Source of the DNA: Neonectria sp. B-13
Lineage: Eukaryota > Ascomycota > Sordariomycetes > Hypocreales > Nectriaceae
NCBI GenBank assembly: GCA_002682825.1
Contig: NOKP01000010.1
Location: 434,001-498,000, forward strand
Length of the DNA stretch: 64,000 bases
Direction of reading: 5' to 3'
In this document: positions 23,653-35,300 of the stretch, in pieces
Position numbering within the stretch: the stretch's first letter is position 1
How the letters are laid out: the number at the start of each line of letters is the position of its first letter
Made by a program: the position numbers and the translations under genes
The notes under the pieces: generated by a model
The model's input: the letters and a program-made list of their open reading frames with translations, nothing else
The model's database searches: none
What the model was told of the DNA's origin: nothing

Positions 23653-25594
23653 CTACCGGGTACGCTCCTCCGCTCTTTCAAAAACCTTTTCCAACTTCTT
23701 GAAATCCTTATCAAGACGACGCAAATGCTCAAGGGCCGTGTTTCCGTTGCCATCCGTTAGCCGGATTGAGCAGCCAAGTTCCAGGAATAGCTTCGCGTCC
23801 GCGACAGCAGACCCTTCCTTCCATGTAGTGAGCGAGCCCTTCCGTCGACTCGAGTTTGTCCACGATTGCATGCAGAAAACTCTGGTTTTTGACTGGGTCG
23901 ATAAAGTTTTGGTTGAAATCCTCATTGCCGATGACGTTTCTGGTAAGCTTGGCAAGCCTGTTCCGACGATCTCTCAAGACAGCCCGTATAACCAGTTCGG
24001 CGTCAGGAATATCGACAATTCGTTTGAGGTCGTGGTAAACCCGGTCGTTGCCCACAAGTAGCGAATGATAGAAAGCCTTGGAAATGTGCCCGACTGGTAG
24101 GCTTGCGATCTGATCGCGGTGATGTAGTGTCACGCCGTAATCGTACCTCTAGTTACGACGGGAAGTACACATATACCATTTCGTGAAAAACTCCACAACC
24201 TCCTGTGAACGTAAACGCCCACCGAGTTCCTCTAGTCTTTTTGCAAGCCTGTTGGTATACGGGGAATTCGAGCACATCAGGATCATGCTTTGTGGGGGAT
24301 CCGACGGCCAGTGCTGAGGTCGGTTGGGGTCCGCCCCGTAAACCGTGATAACCCGCTCGATAAAGTCTTCAATCGAGATGCTTCCGCCCACGGATTTTGC
24401 GGCGCGGCAGAGTAAACTGAGAACAGTCGACCCAACTCCATCTCTTGCGTTGATGTTGCCGCCCTTCTTAACCAAGAGATCAACCACTTGCTTGATCTCG
24501 CGATGCCGGTCACTCCAGCAAAACCGGACAGCAGCTGCGACTTTGAGGAGCGCGGTCTCACCCGTTGGGCCACTCAGTTGGTCAGGGTGTGCGCCCCGGC
24601 CGAGAAGGAATTTTATGCCAGCAACAGCATCCTTGCGGACTTGAGGAGTAGGATGCAGCGTGGCTGTTTCGATGGCCCGATATATCGGGGTTTTCCCCCC
24701 TTTGTCGAGCTTGTCGATATGACAGCCAGCGTTAGCCAGTGCCTTGAGCAGGTTTCCACGGCCGTTGACCAAAGCGAGGTGGATGGGTGTAGATCCTGTT
24801 CCAGGACTTCCAAGGTTGCTCAGATCGCTGAATTGCTCGCCGAAAGTGGCAACAGCGAGTTCGGTTTTCGCAAGATGGAACACCGTGACGTTCAGCGGTG
24901 AATTTGTGTCTGTGTTCGGCTGGGCAGGATCACTTTCTCCTCTGCCCACAGGAAACTCGGTAAGATACCCTGGCGCGTGGGCATCAACTAAGAGCTCGTA
25001 AATTCTGTAGTTTTCGTTGATGAGAGGTGCGAATAGTGGCAACCACTTTGCTTGCATCACTCCTTTGCCTTCTTGGTCTGGAAAGCTTGATTCGAATTTG
25101 TGGGAAAAGGTGTCAGAATCGTCCGAGATCATGGAGTAAAGATTCTTGGCGGGTGCTCTAACGTCTGCCTTATTCTTGAGCAAGAACTTGACACTTGCTT
25201 CGTGCCCCCGGGCGGCAGCCATGTGCAGGGCTGTAAAGAATCCGTTTTTGTCGTCGAGGCGCACGTTGAGGTTGCCGCCGAAGGCACAGTACTTCTTTAA
25301 GATTCTGGCTCCATGAGTATCAGACGCCTTGACGGTAGCCCATCGGATGGAGCTAGGCTGCTTTGCAGCAACATCTCGCCGGTAGAGGGCTCGGAAGGCC
25401 TGGCCGTTGATGGATTTGCAAAGTGTTAGGGCGGTCCACAGTTCTTCATCTTCCACGTAGGATAGAACTTTGGCCAATATTTCATTGGGGAAATGGGAAA
25501 GTTGAGGTGGGTGGTTCATCGTGATCGTGCCCAAAGAGCATGAGGCAGTGTCTGACACTTTCTTGGAGTTAGAACAGGGAGCGAGAAGGGACAA
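23653..25594 (-). CDS. F-box and ankyrin-repeat protein with an apparent frameshift
   Basis: Exon 1 (25594-24177, or from the ATG at 25519) has a short F-box, LSHFPNEILAKVLSYV, then ankyrin repeats such as NGFFTALHMAAARGHEASVK, TPIHLALVNGRGNLLKALAN and GGKTPIYRAIETA. A 75-nt intron (24176-24102, donor GTATATG) joins exon 2 with intact frame. Near 23811-23820, at a GGAAGGAAGGG tract on the coding strand, the frame must shift by one base to continue into ADAKLFLELGCSI and DGNGNTALEHL, a convincing last ankyrin repeat ending at 23653. Without the shift the reading ends at 23729. Such proteins act as ubiquitin-ligase adaptors or ankyrin scaffolds. The shift could be a real lesion in an accessory gene or a sequencing error in a purine run. 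Confidence 0.75.
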
Positions 25595-28500
25595 GTCGCG
25601 GACGCGGACTTACCGAGAGAGCACGGAAATCAAATCAAGAAGCGCAGAACGTTGTCAAAGAAAGTCGAGGATGAAGCCGATGTGTGAGGAGTGTTGCGTA
25701 AAGGTGAGGGTGAGATTGCTCTCGTGAGATGCTTGTGGTGTGCAGGTGGATAGGAAATTCAAAAGGTGTAGAATCGAGGGAAAAGTGACGGGTGGGAGGA
25801 GAAGCACCGGAGTCGCTAATGCAGGCTCAAAAAACGTGGGATAAGGCCCGAGAGGGCAGTGATTGGAGCTACGCTGTAAACACCCCGAGAGACTGACTCT
25901 CAGTGGCAGGACACCTCGCCCGTTGCTAGGCAATCTAACCCAACGTGACATGTATCTAAGCTTTGAACGCCTTGGTGGCCTGAAAGAAAGCCCTGGCAGT
26001 GGCAAGCAGTTAACTTGGTGCCCTGCCAGGCACTGGCCTACTTCTATAAGACACTCGAGGATGCCCGCACAGCCATATCATTCAATCGTCTGTTAGCTGG
26101 CGACACATGCAGAGACTCCAACCCTTCCGTCCCCCCATTCAGTGACTATTCCACTCCTCGACGTCAACCTGCATAGCTTCATTTGCAAGAGAAAAGCCCT
26201 GGCAAATACATTGCAAGCCCCGAATTGCCCTCCTCGACTCTAACATTGTCCGGTGGAACAGCCAGCCTCCTCGAACTGATTCAGCCCAGCCGTGCATCAA
26301 CGCAGACCCACAGGCTTCCATCACCTTCTACCGACCCCTAAAGGACTCCTACTACGGCTGAGGAAGCCAGAAGCTCGAAAATGCGGCTGAACGAAAGGGG
26401 GGTGGCTCAAGAGGCGCCCAGAGATTCCCGAGATCCAGGGCGGGCTGCCCCGGGCGACCCCCACCAGGCACCGACGCGCATCTAAGATCGAGAATCACCA
26501 CTGAAAGTCATTTTCGTAGTTGAATCGCCGTTATGGAACGCCCCACGACATCTATAGACACCTCCGTGATTGCATGTCCATCCTGTTTGCCCATCGAGCG
26601 TCTCACCCCTGACCGTGATCCAGTCTAGGCCGAGTCCATTTAATGCCTCTTCCTCACAGCACTGTGGAAGCTTATTATGGCATTCATTCCACTATTATCG
26701 GTGTATGAGGACGCGAGCTCCTCACCATGATGTGTTGTCTTGACTGGGAGTGACGAGACAAAGGAGGAAGGGCGGCTGGCTGGTGCGCAGGTGAAGCCGC
26801 ATTTCAGTCCTGGCCAGTACAGTTGCTAGCTAGACTAAGGTACAAGGCGTACGCGTCGCCTTCTAGACAGGTAGATGCCAAGCTCGCCTATAGCCCAAGA
26901 AAATGGGGACCGAAATCCGGTCGTTGACATTGACGCTTCTTTTCTACGTCCTGTGCCCCACCAACTTGACTCTGTCAACGTTTCCTCCCTGTTTGTTCCC
27001 GGAAAACTACCCCAGAGGACCTTGGCTCTCCAAAGACTTCAGAGTCATCGATATTCCAAAAGCGAGGCCTCCATCGTGAGGAGGAACCAAGGAGGGGGTA
27101 GTCCATCTACCCAACTTCACCCCATCAGGACTTGTCTCCAACCACAGGATCCCTAGTCCTTTCGGTTTCCCACCAGCTTCGATCAAGCAATTCCACTCAG
27201 GCCATCCCAACCGCAACCTCAAGTTCGAGAAACACCGACCAAAAGCTCGCCGGAGCGCCCTTCGAATCGACATCAGAGCAACTGCCCCGGCAGGACTCCT
27301 TCCCGACCTCCCCAGCCTCACCTCCTTCCAGGCATCATCTCATCTACTACGCGATGTCTTCCCTGGCACAATGCCCTCCCTAACTGAGGGATTGTCGTCA
27401 TTCTCCCTTCAAGATAAAGTCGGGACCTGGACGGCCGTCGACATGGCGACGAAACCTACTAGAGATGAGCTCAGTCAGAGCTAGTAGCTTCTAGGAACGC
27501 GACAACACACCACCGAGAATAGCCCTGCGACAGGCTATCTGAGGTTTACCAAAGGCAAAAAATGAGAGCCTAGCCGTCACCGGACGGGCTCATCCTGTCT
27601 TTGCCCAAACTGACTTTTCGTCGAAGGGGGATGTCCCGTTGGAGGAGAACGACGACTGTGCTCCACACCAAAGACGCTCTGAACTCGGCCTGAAGCTTTG
27701 TTCCTCAAAGGATCTCCCGTGATCTAAAGATGCTTTACTGTCGTTCAAGTTCCCGCCAAGGATGGAAAGGGAGGGCGCTCGGGACATTCCCCCCACTGCC
27801 ACAACAAAGAACCCAAGTCCTACTAAGGCATCTCTGTTCCAAATACTTCGTCAGCCCCAGAGAAGAACAGCAACCATATTCGGATAGACTAATTAAGGAA
27901 CAGGTGATACAATGAATGAGAAAGTGTCGCTGCCCTGGATGAAAGGATTGTGACTGGAGCAGAGCGACTGTTCAAGTTATCCCCAAACCGCATCGCTAAC
28001 ATGAGAGTATCGACAGGTTCTACGAGACCGAACCTATCCCGAAGACGAGACGGTTCCCTCCGAAGAGCGAGAATATTGAAGAATCAAGCTCAAGCCAGCC
28101 GATTCGTCCCATGTTTCACTACCGACTAGCCTCAGGGAAAGATCCGCGACGATGCCATCCATCAAAGGAGTTATTAGAGTACTGCTCGACTTTCCCAAGC
28201 GAAACCTCAAGTCTCTCCAATATGCTTCACTAGAGCTAGCATCTCACACTCGTGCAGCTGTGGCTCTCTTTACAAAGTCGAGAAGCCCTAATCTCGGACG
28301 GAGCCGGCTTGGACCCAAAGACCCAAGACACACTGCCAACACCTTCCCAGTGCTACTGAATAATTCGATAGCTGGACGTGTTAGAATAAGCATGTAGTCA
28401 GAGGGGTTGGAATAAGGTACGGCGCTTTTAGGTTTCTGGTACACGATACCGTTCTGGAAGGCTATTTGATCCCAGGCAAGTACGACCTTATCCAATTATC

Positions 28501-28861
28501 AGCTGCCTCAAACCCACGATGGGAATGTCTTCATACTAAGGGTTGGCCGCGTGTCCCACCTATGAGCGGCGATTCTCAGGGAGCTAGAGGTCATAGCAGT
28601 CAGAGAGGGTTTGGCACCAGAGCGAAGGTGCTGGTTAGTCTTAGCGAAGTACCTCCATCATTCTCCCCTCCTCTTAGACACATCCCCTGCGAATTCAACG
28701 GATGGATTTGTTAGTCTACAGCAGATGCTAACATCGTCTCTTTCAGCAGAATTTATTCCAGTCTACTTCGAAAACCTACGAACCTCTTCTTGTGAACGAT
28801 CGTGTACTCAGGCCACTGCTACGACAACATCATTGGATGTATATAATTCGGATCGAGAGAC

Positions 28862-29033
28862 CGAACTCAAGGCCCGGCGTGTTAGCCCCTGGCCACCGAA
28901 ACACCGAACCAGAGCCCTGGCCTACCTACCATTAGCGTCCGAGACATCGAACCAGCGCCCCGGCTCATATACCCATGGCTGCTAAGAGCCCGAATCAGAG
29001 CCCTGGCATATTCGGCCTATCACGAAAACGAGA
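28862..29033. repeat. Four-unit degenerate tandem repeat, 43-bp period
   Basis: Four adjacent units begin at 28862, 28905, 28948 and 28991, exactly 43 bp apart. The conserved start of each reads close to CGAACCAGAGCCCTGGC; the variants are CGAACTCAAGGCCCGGC, CGAACCAGCGCCCCGGC and CGAATCAGAGCCCTGGC. The rest of the unit has largely diverged. Because 43 is not a multiple of three, this is not a protein-repeat array. Confidence 0.75.
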
Positions 29034-29739
29034 ACCACTTGAAAAATAGGGCTGTGGTACCATGGCACGATTGTCGTGTCGTAACACACGCACTTAACGG
29101 CTACAAGACAGAGGCAAGAACATGGCTAATAAGAGCCTAGAGAGCAGCGAGAAAGCAAAGCGCCCTGTCTTACAACGGAGCGGAACGGCTCAATCAGTTG
29201 TCGAAACACCCAAGCGCGAGGCCGACGGCAATCTCAAAAGGTTGTACTCGACAAGCCTGGCAGACATCACTCAATATTCTGCTATTGAACTACCAAGGAT
29301 CGATTCTGATTGCTAAAGGAGCGTCTCAATTGAAAAGGGCGCCTGCGGATTTGGGTGTTAGTCGCCTAGCTCGCCCCGTAGCTGGCGCCAAGGATGACGA
29401 TCTGTACCATTTTCGTCCGTCAACCTCAATTTCATTGGTCACGATGCTGTGCACTTATGCCAAGTGAACCCCCTCATCAGCGTGGGGTGCGCCAGAATTC
29501 CGATGGTTAATTCCACCATGTTACACGATGAGGAACAAAGCCCGGTATGTCCGCATTTTCACTCAGCCTTGCTAGGCCCATTCCTCTAATTATCATTTCA
29601 ACATGGATACTGTCACGTAGAATGACCGGACCTTCGTTGATATGCATTTGTTCCTTCCGGCAGAATGAATGACCTCGGCGAATCTTCCACGCTCGGGTTC
29701 ACCTTTTCACAATTTTTACCCACGCATTAGTTTAATATT

Positions 29740-30448
29740 ATGTTGGCCAATTCTACATCCACGATGAAGCGTCAGTTACCCAAGGTGGCTTTACTCCTGG
29801 TGCTTTCTCCGGTGTCGTCTGTAGCTGGTCAAGTCACTTGCGTCGACTAGCAGGCGATCAACGAGCTCACCAATCCATCGTGAGAATCGGGGATCAGCGG
29901 ATAGAGGCATCTATCAAATGACTAGACACCGTCGCAACTAGTTTTGGTCCGGGTGGCAATAACCTTTTATACGCTCCTTCACCCAAGCTATAAATCTGTC
30001 TTGATAAACACATCCCTCAATGATTGTTACTAGAGAACGCCAATTCGCCACCGTGCTCCAAGAATCGACCGATCTCGAAGTCGAGGCGATGTATACGGCT
30101 TCTATCAACCAAATTTGTGTAGTTAATTCTGCTCTTGTCGTCAACCCAGTTTGCCAGGTTCTCCTGATCCACGACCAGCCGAGCAATGAAACATCATCGG
30201 TCCAGACTTCATCCCTCTGGATAGAGACACATGATAGCAGTGATAGATTAAATGCTTACTTTAACAATGTGACTTACAGGGATCTCCATGCCTAGTTTGT
30301 ACCACATCGACATCGACGACTCCTTCTACCTCAGCATCAACGGCTTCTTCTACCTCTACACCAATATTCCCTTTTATCTCAACACCGATATTCTCTCCTA
30401 GCTCGCCTCCAACTCCAACGATGGCATTCTCTTCTCGGCGAGTAAGGT
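29740..30448 (+). pseudogene. Possible remnant of a secreted Ser/Thr-rich protein
   Basis: An ATG at 29764 (in frame with one at 29740) starts a convincing signal peptide, MKRQLPKVALLLVLSPVSSV then AGQVTC, but the frame hits TAG eight codons after the likely cleavage site, and further stops follow. Fragments that look coding then appear in different frames, such as EVEAMYTASINQICVVNSAL near 30.1 kb and a Thr/Ser stretch (TPSTSASTASSTSTPI) near 30.33 kb. Signal peptide, Cys-containing body and Ser/Thr tail would fit a cell-wall or secreted protein. Several stops could come from C-to-T change of CAG, CGA or TGG codons. This is a tentative reading. Confidence 0.3.
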
Positions 30449-31562
30449 ACAATTATTAAGCAATGACCGAAAGGGGTTTCTGTAGACTGTTGACTTTTGG
30501 TGCCTTCCTGTGGTGCGCAGATCGATTGTGTGTCGGCCTCTCAAAGATGGGTCGGTCCGTGGCGAAGAAAAACAGGATGAGCTGTGTGTATTAATAGTCT
30601 CACAGGGCAAAGGATGGAATAAAAACAAAGACCTTCTTTTACTACTTTACAACATTAAGGCGACGTCGATGGTAAACGAAGGAGACCGACCCAGTTTTAC
30701 ACATTTTCTCCATTTCTCACTTGCTGCAGGGTAGCTCTTCTTGTTCTGAGCACGAAAACCCAAAACCTTTTGTGGTATTCTAACACCAAGATCAGGAGAC
30801 ACAGACGATAAGACCCGGTAGAATAAGTCATAGCAAGCTCGAGTTTCATTGGACTAATAACTTTATCATTGTGCCAAACGGAACAAGCCGCATTAACACG
30901 GAAGATTCGAGAATGATCTCCCATTCGCGTGTCATGCCTACAGCATTACTGGATGTCGTGCAATTGGGAAAGGCGATACACCGAAGAAATACCGACACAC
31001 GTAAAAAATGAGCGACACCATTACCTCGAGTTCAACTTGGCGCACGAGAGCTGGAACTGCCGGGGTTGGCCGTCCGTCAAGCTTGAGATGGGAAGATTCT
31101 ACGAGACTTCTGCCCTTCCGCAACACTCATATCACATCGAGCCGGGATACTTTCCACATCTACGTCCCCATGGATCTCTGTTGGATTCCTTTGGGTTCAC
31201 GATTTGCCTTGTGACATCCTTTAGATAGCACAAGGCGTGTGGCGAGTAGGATCTTTAGAGGCATGACAACCGGCTATTTGTTTCTTATTAGATATTATTG
31301 GGGAAGTGGTTGTAAAGGCACAGGATTTCTCACCATCTTGCTTGATGCGGAGCCAGCAAATGCGTAGGCCTGAGTGGTGGGTCGTTGTTTTGCTCATGTC
31401 CCCAAGTGCCATTCCCATGCCGGGTGAGCCACCTCAAACCACGGCAACCAATAAAAAACCTGCCACAACCTTGGGCATCAAAATAGGGCCCCGAACTGCA
31501 GGTGGGCTCCCATTGTCTCGTCCGAACCAATCCAGGTAAACATGTTCCAGTGCAAACAGTCT

Positions 31563-31994
31563 CTAATACCGATGTCGTGTGGAGTAGTCCTTCGGACTCA
31601 CGACGAGACCGCGTCCCTTCTTCGCTCCTCTGTAAACAGTCTCGAAGATGTCGATGAGCTCTTGTTTATCTTCCAGCACCCACTTGATCTTGTTGTTGTC
31701 ACCGGTACCCAAGTCGATCATCATGTGCTTGTTGCGGAAGAAGAACATGAGCGAGCAAGGGTCGTACAGCTCGTACATCTGGCTGAAGTCGGGCACCTGG
31801 TCGATGTCGCACAGGTAGATGACAGCGTAGTTGCGCACCTTGTCGGCGATCTTGTAGAGGACTTCGTCCTGGCGCATACAATCGGGGTCCCAGTCGCGAC
31901 CGAAGCGAATGCAGACCAACCGGTCTTCTTCGGATAGGATGGCCTGGTCAACGTGCCAGCCGGTGTTGAGATGGGGGAGGACGACGGAACCCAT
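31563..31994 (-). CDS. dim1: Dim1/Dib1 thioredoxin-like U5 snRNP protein
   Basis: A single exon encodes 143 residues, within one residue of the human and yeast orthologues. It begins MGSVVLPHLNTGWHVDQAIL and contains DRLVCIRFGRDWDPDCMRQD, YLCDIDQVPDFSQMYELYDP and the C-terminal RGLVVSPKDYSTRHRY, all near-invariant in this family. The protein has a thioredoxin fold without the active CxxC site. It is a component of the U4/U6.U5 tri-snRNP, needed for pre-mRNA splicing, and acts in the nucleus. It is an essential single-copy housekeeping gene in yeasts. The lack of introns and the extreme conservation make this the most certain call in the window. Confidence 0.98.
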   Translation of the reverse strand: MGSVVLPHLNTGWHVDQAILSEEDRLVCIRFGRDWDPDCMRQDEVLYKIADKVRNYAVIYLCDIDQVPDFSQMYELYDPCSLMFFFRNKHMMIDLGTGDNNKIKWVLEDKQELIDIFETVYRGAKKGRGLVVSPKDYSTRHRY

Positions 31995-32302
31995 GATGAA
32001 AGAAAGCGTTTAAGGGGCTTGGAGGGATTGTTTCTTGTTCTTTGGGATGTTTGAGACGACGAGTTCAGATGGATGGTTGCGATGACGAGTTTAGATGGAT
32101 GGTGGTGTTGAGTGGGGTTGCCTGGCAATAAATTGCTTGGGCAGCGCCGTGTAAACCTCGGCATATGTCGCAGTTCGCTTTACGCGTCAAAGCAGCGCTA
32201 GCCGTATCGGGATTATCGTCAACAAATCACAGTACGTACCGGGGATCCAATGGAAGGAACTCGAATCTCTGTCTTCTAAGGCATCCGCTTGCAGCACAAC
32301 TG
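31995..32302. other. Short intergenic spacer, dim1 promoter
   Basis: These 308 bp lie between the dim1 start and the end of the hydantoinase-family gene, both on minus. The sequence next to dim1 has imperfect repeats of GATGGATGGTTGCGATGACG at about 32060-32105. No gene was seen. Confidence 0.6.
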
Positions 32303-35300
32303 CTATGACGACTCATCAAACTCATCAATCACACTCTTCGGCTTCACAAACTTGCCTAGAGGCGCGTACTTCAGGTGTCCAAAGCCGAAGGCCTCAGGTC
32401 CTCCGATCTTGATGCCCCGTTCCGTCCCAGTCCATCGGTCGCTTGCCGATATACCCAGCACAATCACCAGTAGTCCGTAGCGATACTCGGGCGTGCCTAC
32501 GGCCTCTCCGTTCTGCGCATCAATGACGCTGACCAAGTCGGGGACGATGGCGAGGACGTCCTCCTGGAGCTCTTCTTTCCGGTCGGGGTGGACTCTGAGG
32601 GCTGCGATGTTCTCGTTCTTGAACGGGATCTTGACGAGGCCCTTGAACTGTCCCGAAACCTTGCCTCCTTGAGCGTCTTCTCCATCTTCTCGCACATCCG
32701 CTCCTTCGATGAGACACTCGCCATAGACATGTCCATTTCTCAAGGTCCTCTCCACTCCAACAATCTTCCCTTTCCACAGAACCTTGCCTGCCGAGGGCCC
32801 TCCACACTCATCAAGGATGATCTCAGCCACGTTGTCAACCATGTTCTCTTGTCGCGCCCTTGCCACCGCTCGTCCGATTCTCCATGACTGAGACAGCGTG
32901 TGCTCGACAACCCAGCGCTTCGTCTCTGCTCCTGTCACCGGGGCGTCTGCAGCTCCCACCTGGGATCCCATCTCGCCGAGGGCAGCACGTATGATGCGCT
33001 CGACGTGGGCATCGGACGACGCCTTCGGCATCACAACGACATTCCCGTTACCGTCGCTGATGGCAATCGGAGACCAGATAGTAGAGCGCTCCTTGAAGAC
33101 CACGGGCGTAGTCTGCCATTTGGTTGGGTAGGCTCTGCCCATCCAGTCTCCGTCCACGGTTGGAATGTCCATGCTGGTGCTGCACCCCAGGATCAACCCT
33201 CCAAGACCATTTGCACCGCCGACTTCGACGGAAATCATGTGTGTTGCTGTTTGATCACAGATCTTGTAAAGCTCCCTCTGGGATTTAAGAAGCTCGTCAC
33301 CTGCAAGCTTCTCGATTCCTACTGTGGGGCTGCCTACTCCTCCACCACACCCGACTTGAGCATCGTCAGGCAGGTCATCGGGGCTTATAATACGAGCGGT
33401 TGCCCCGTTGCGAAGCTGAGTTCTTATTCGGATCATTAGCGAATAGGGAGAACCGCCTCCGCCAGTCCCTAGGATGTAGCAGCCAATCGCAATCCAGGTG
33501 AGATCGGTTTCGGAGATGGACCAGACGCGGTCCCTTACGTTGGGTCGATAGGTAAGAATGTCGATTTCTTCCTTGACCTTGACGTCGCGCTTAGAGTCTG
33601 TCTTGGTAATCTTCTCGTAGCTGTCCATTTCCTGTTCTGGCTCATCCGGTTCACTGACCGGCGTTTGGGTAAGATCATTTCGAGCAAAGTCAAAGTCGCC
33701 AGAAGCGCGAACAATGAAGCGGGTTTTGTTCGCAATATACTGCGACGGAGTTAGGAGATTTGATTGGTTTGATGATGATGATGATCGACTTACCTGAAGC
33801 GGTAGGGTCTCCTGTTCGACAATGGTGATTGACGACCGGGCGGCTCCGGCTGTGACCGCCCTCTCGATGGCGTCCTGGCTGATCTCGTCGAGGAGCTCCT
33901 TTGTCGTCTTCGACTCAGTGGATTTGACGGTGTCCACAACCGCACTGACTCTTGCAATGGCAGCACCAATTGCATTTGCAACCTGGGACCACTGCGGCTT
34001 CAACACTTTGCTTGCCCCCTTGAGCTCATCCGGAGCGATGACGGCTCCGCCTCCCACCAGAATCACGGGGATGTCCTCCTGCGAGGTCTTCATCGTATCG
34101 ATAACCTTCTCCAGTTTGTGCTTCACCAATACCTTGTACTTGGCCAGCTCGTCTTCCGATAACGCATCTTTGACGAGTGCAGGATCGCCGATCTTGATTT
34201 CCGTATTGCCTCGAACCGTGCAGTCGGTGGTTGTGAGGACGCTGCCTCCAAAAACAATGGCCTCTTGGGGAAGCTTGTATCCCACGCTGTCAGGGCCGAT
34301 AGAGAAGCCGTTTTCTTTCCGCACAATTGAACCACCACCGAGACCAATACTCTTGATGTCCGGACAAGAGAAATTCATCCTCACTCCCGAGAGGTCACTG
34401 TAGGCTGCCTGCTGGCGTGGGAACCCGTTTGCAAGCAGGATTCCCACATCGGTAGTTGTGCCGCCAATGTCCACCACCATCATCGCCTCGTTTGGTTCGC
34501 TCTGGACCAGGAAGGCAGCTCCTCTCATGCTGTTGGTAGGGCCGCTTGAGAATGTTCGGATGGGCAGACGAGCGGCGACCTCGCCGGATAACACGGTACC
34601 ATCGTTTTGCGTGATGAAGACTGGGCAGTTCAAGCCAAGCCTCTTCACAGGCTCATGAAATGATCGAATTGTCTTGCGCGCAAATGGCAAAATCGATGCG
34701 TTGAGAATAGCGGCGTTTTCCCGCTCGAGGAACCCCAGGTTGGCGACTTCCTTTGAACAAACGACATCACATCCTGGGATCGCTGCTCTAATGATGTCCG
34801 CCGCTCGCTCCTCTTGCCTCTCGACAGTATCAATGGGGCTGAAAATACCAATAATCACAACGCTCTTAATTCCTTTCTCACGGATAATGGCACACTGAGA
34901 CTTGATCTCGTCCTCGTCGATGTCGGAGATCAAATACCCATCCACTTCCAAGCCACCCTTCAACAGGGCGTAGTGTCCCAGGATCAACTCGCGCATGTCG
35001 TCGGGCCAATCCACGCATGGAGGGGTGTGTTTGGAAAACGGTCCACAAAGCCGGAGGACGGCCACGGGAGACAGTCTCGCAGCGTCTCTCTCGACCACAG
35101 CGTTGACGAAGTGAGTCGTTCCGATGGTGACGCTTGCCACATCGTCGGGCTTGATGGCGGCGGACTTGAACATGGCAGTGATGGCATCGTTGATTCCGAG
35201 GCTGGGATTCGTCGTCGTGGGTGCTTTGTGCCATGCCACAATACCTTTATCCTGGGCCGCGGACTGGAAAGGGTCGACGATGACGCCGTCCGTGTTGGTG

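Larger units (their letters stand above)
25595..31562. other. Six-kilobase gene-poor, decayed block
   Basis: No intact gene was found in almost 6 kb. The block has fragmented open frames with in-frame stops, lower GC in its second half (about 29-31 kb), a 43-bp periodic repeat and a remnant of a secreted protein. Two stretches look briefly coding: about 26.94-27.48 kb on plus, with one stop, and about 28.01-28.23 kb on plus. Neither matches a family I recognise. The pattern fits old transposons or accessory genes eroded by mutation, possibly repeat-induced point mutation, but no transposase or reverse-transcriptase motif could be read. Confidence 0.45.

Noticed and set aside
26139..26360. About 70 stop-free codons on plus that look mildly coding
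   Set aside because: No ATG, no splice-supported upstream exon and no recognisable family; kept only as part of the decayed block.
28862..29033. Regularly spaced repeats considered as a CRISPR-like array
   Set aside because: The genome is eukaryotic with spliceosomal introns, the repeats are degenerate, there are only four units, and no cas-like gene is near.
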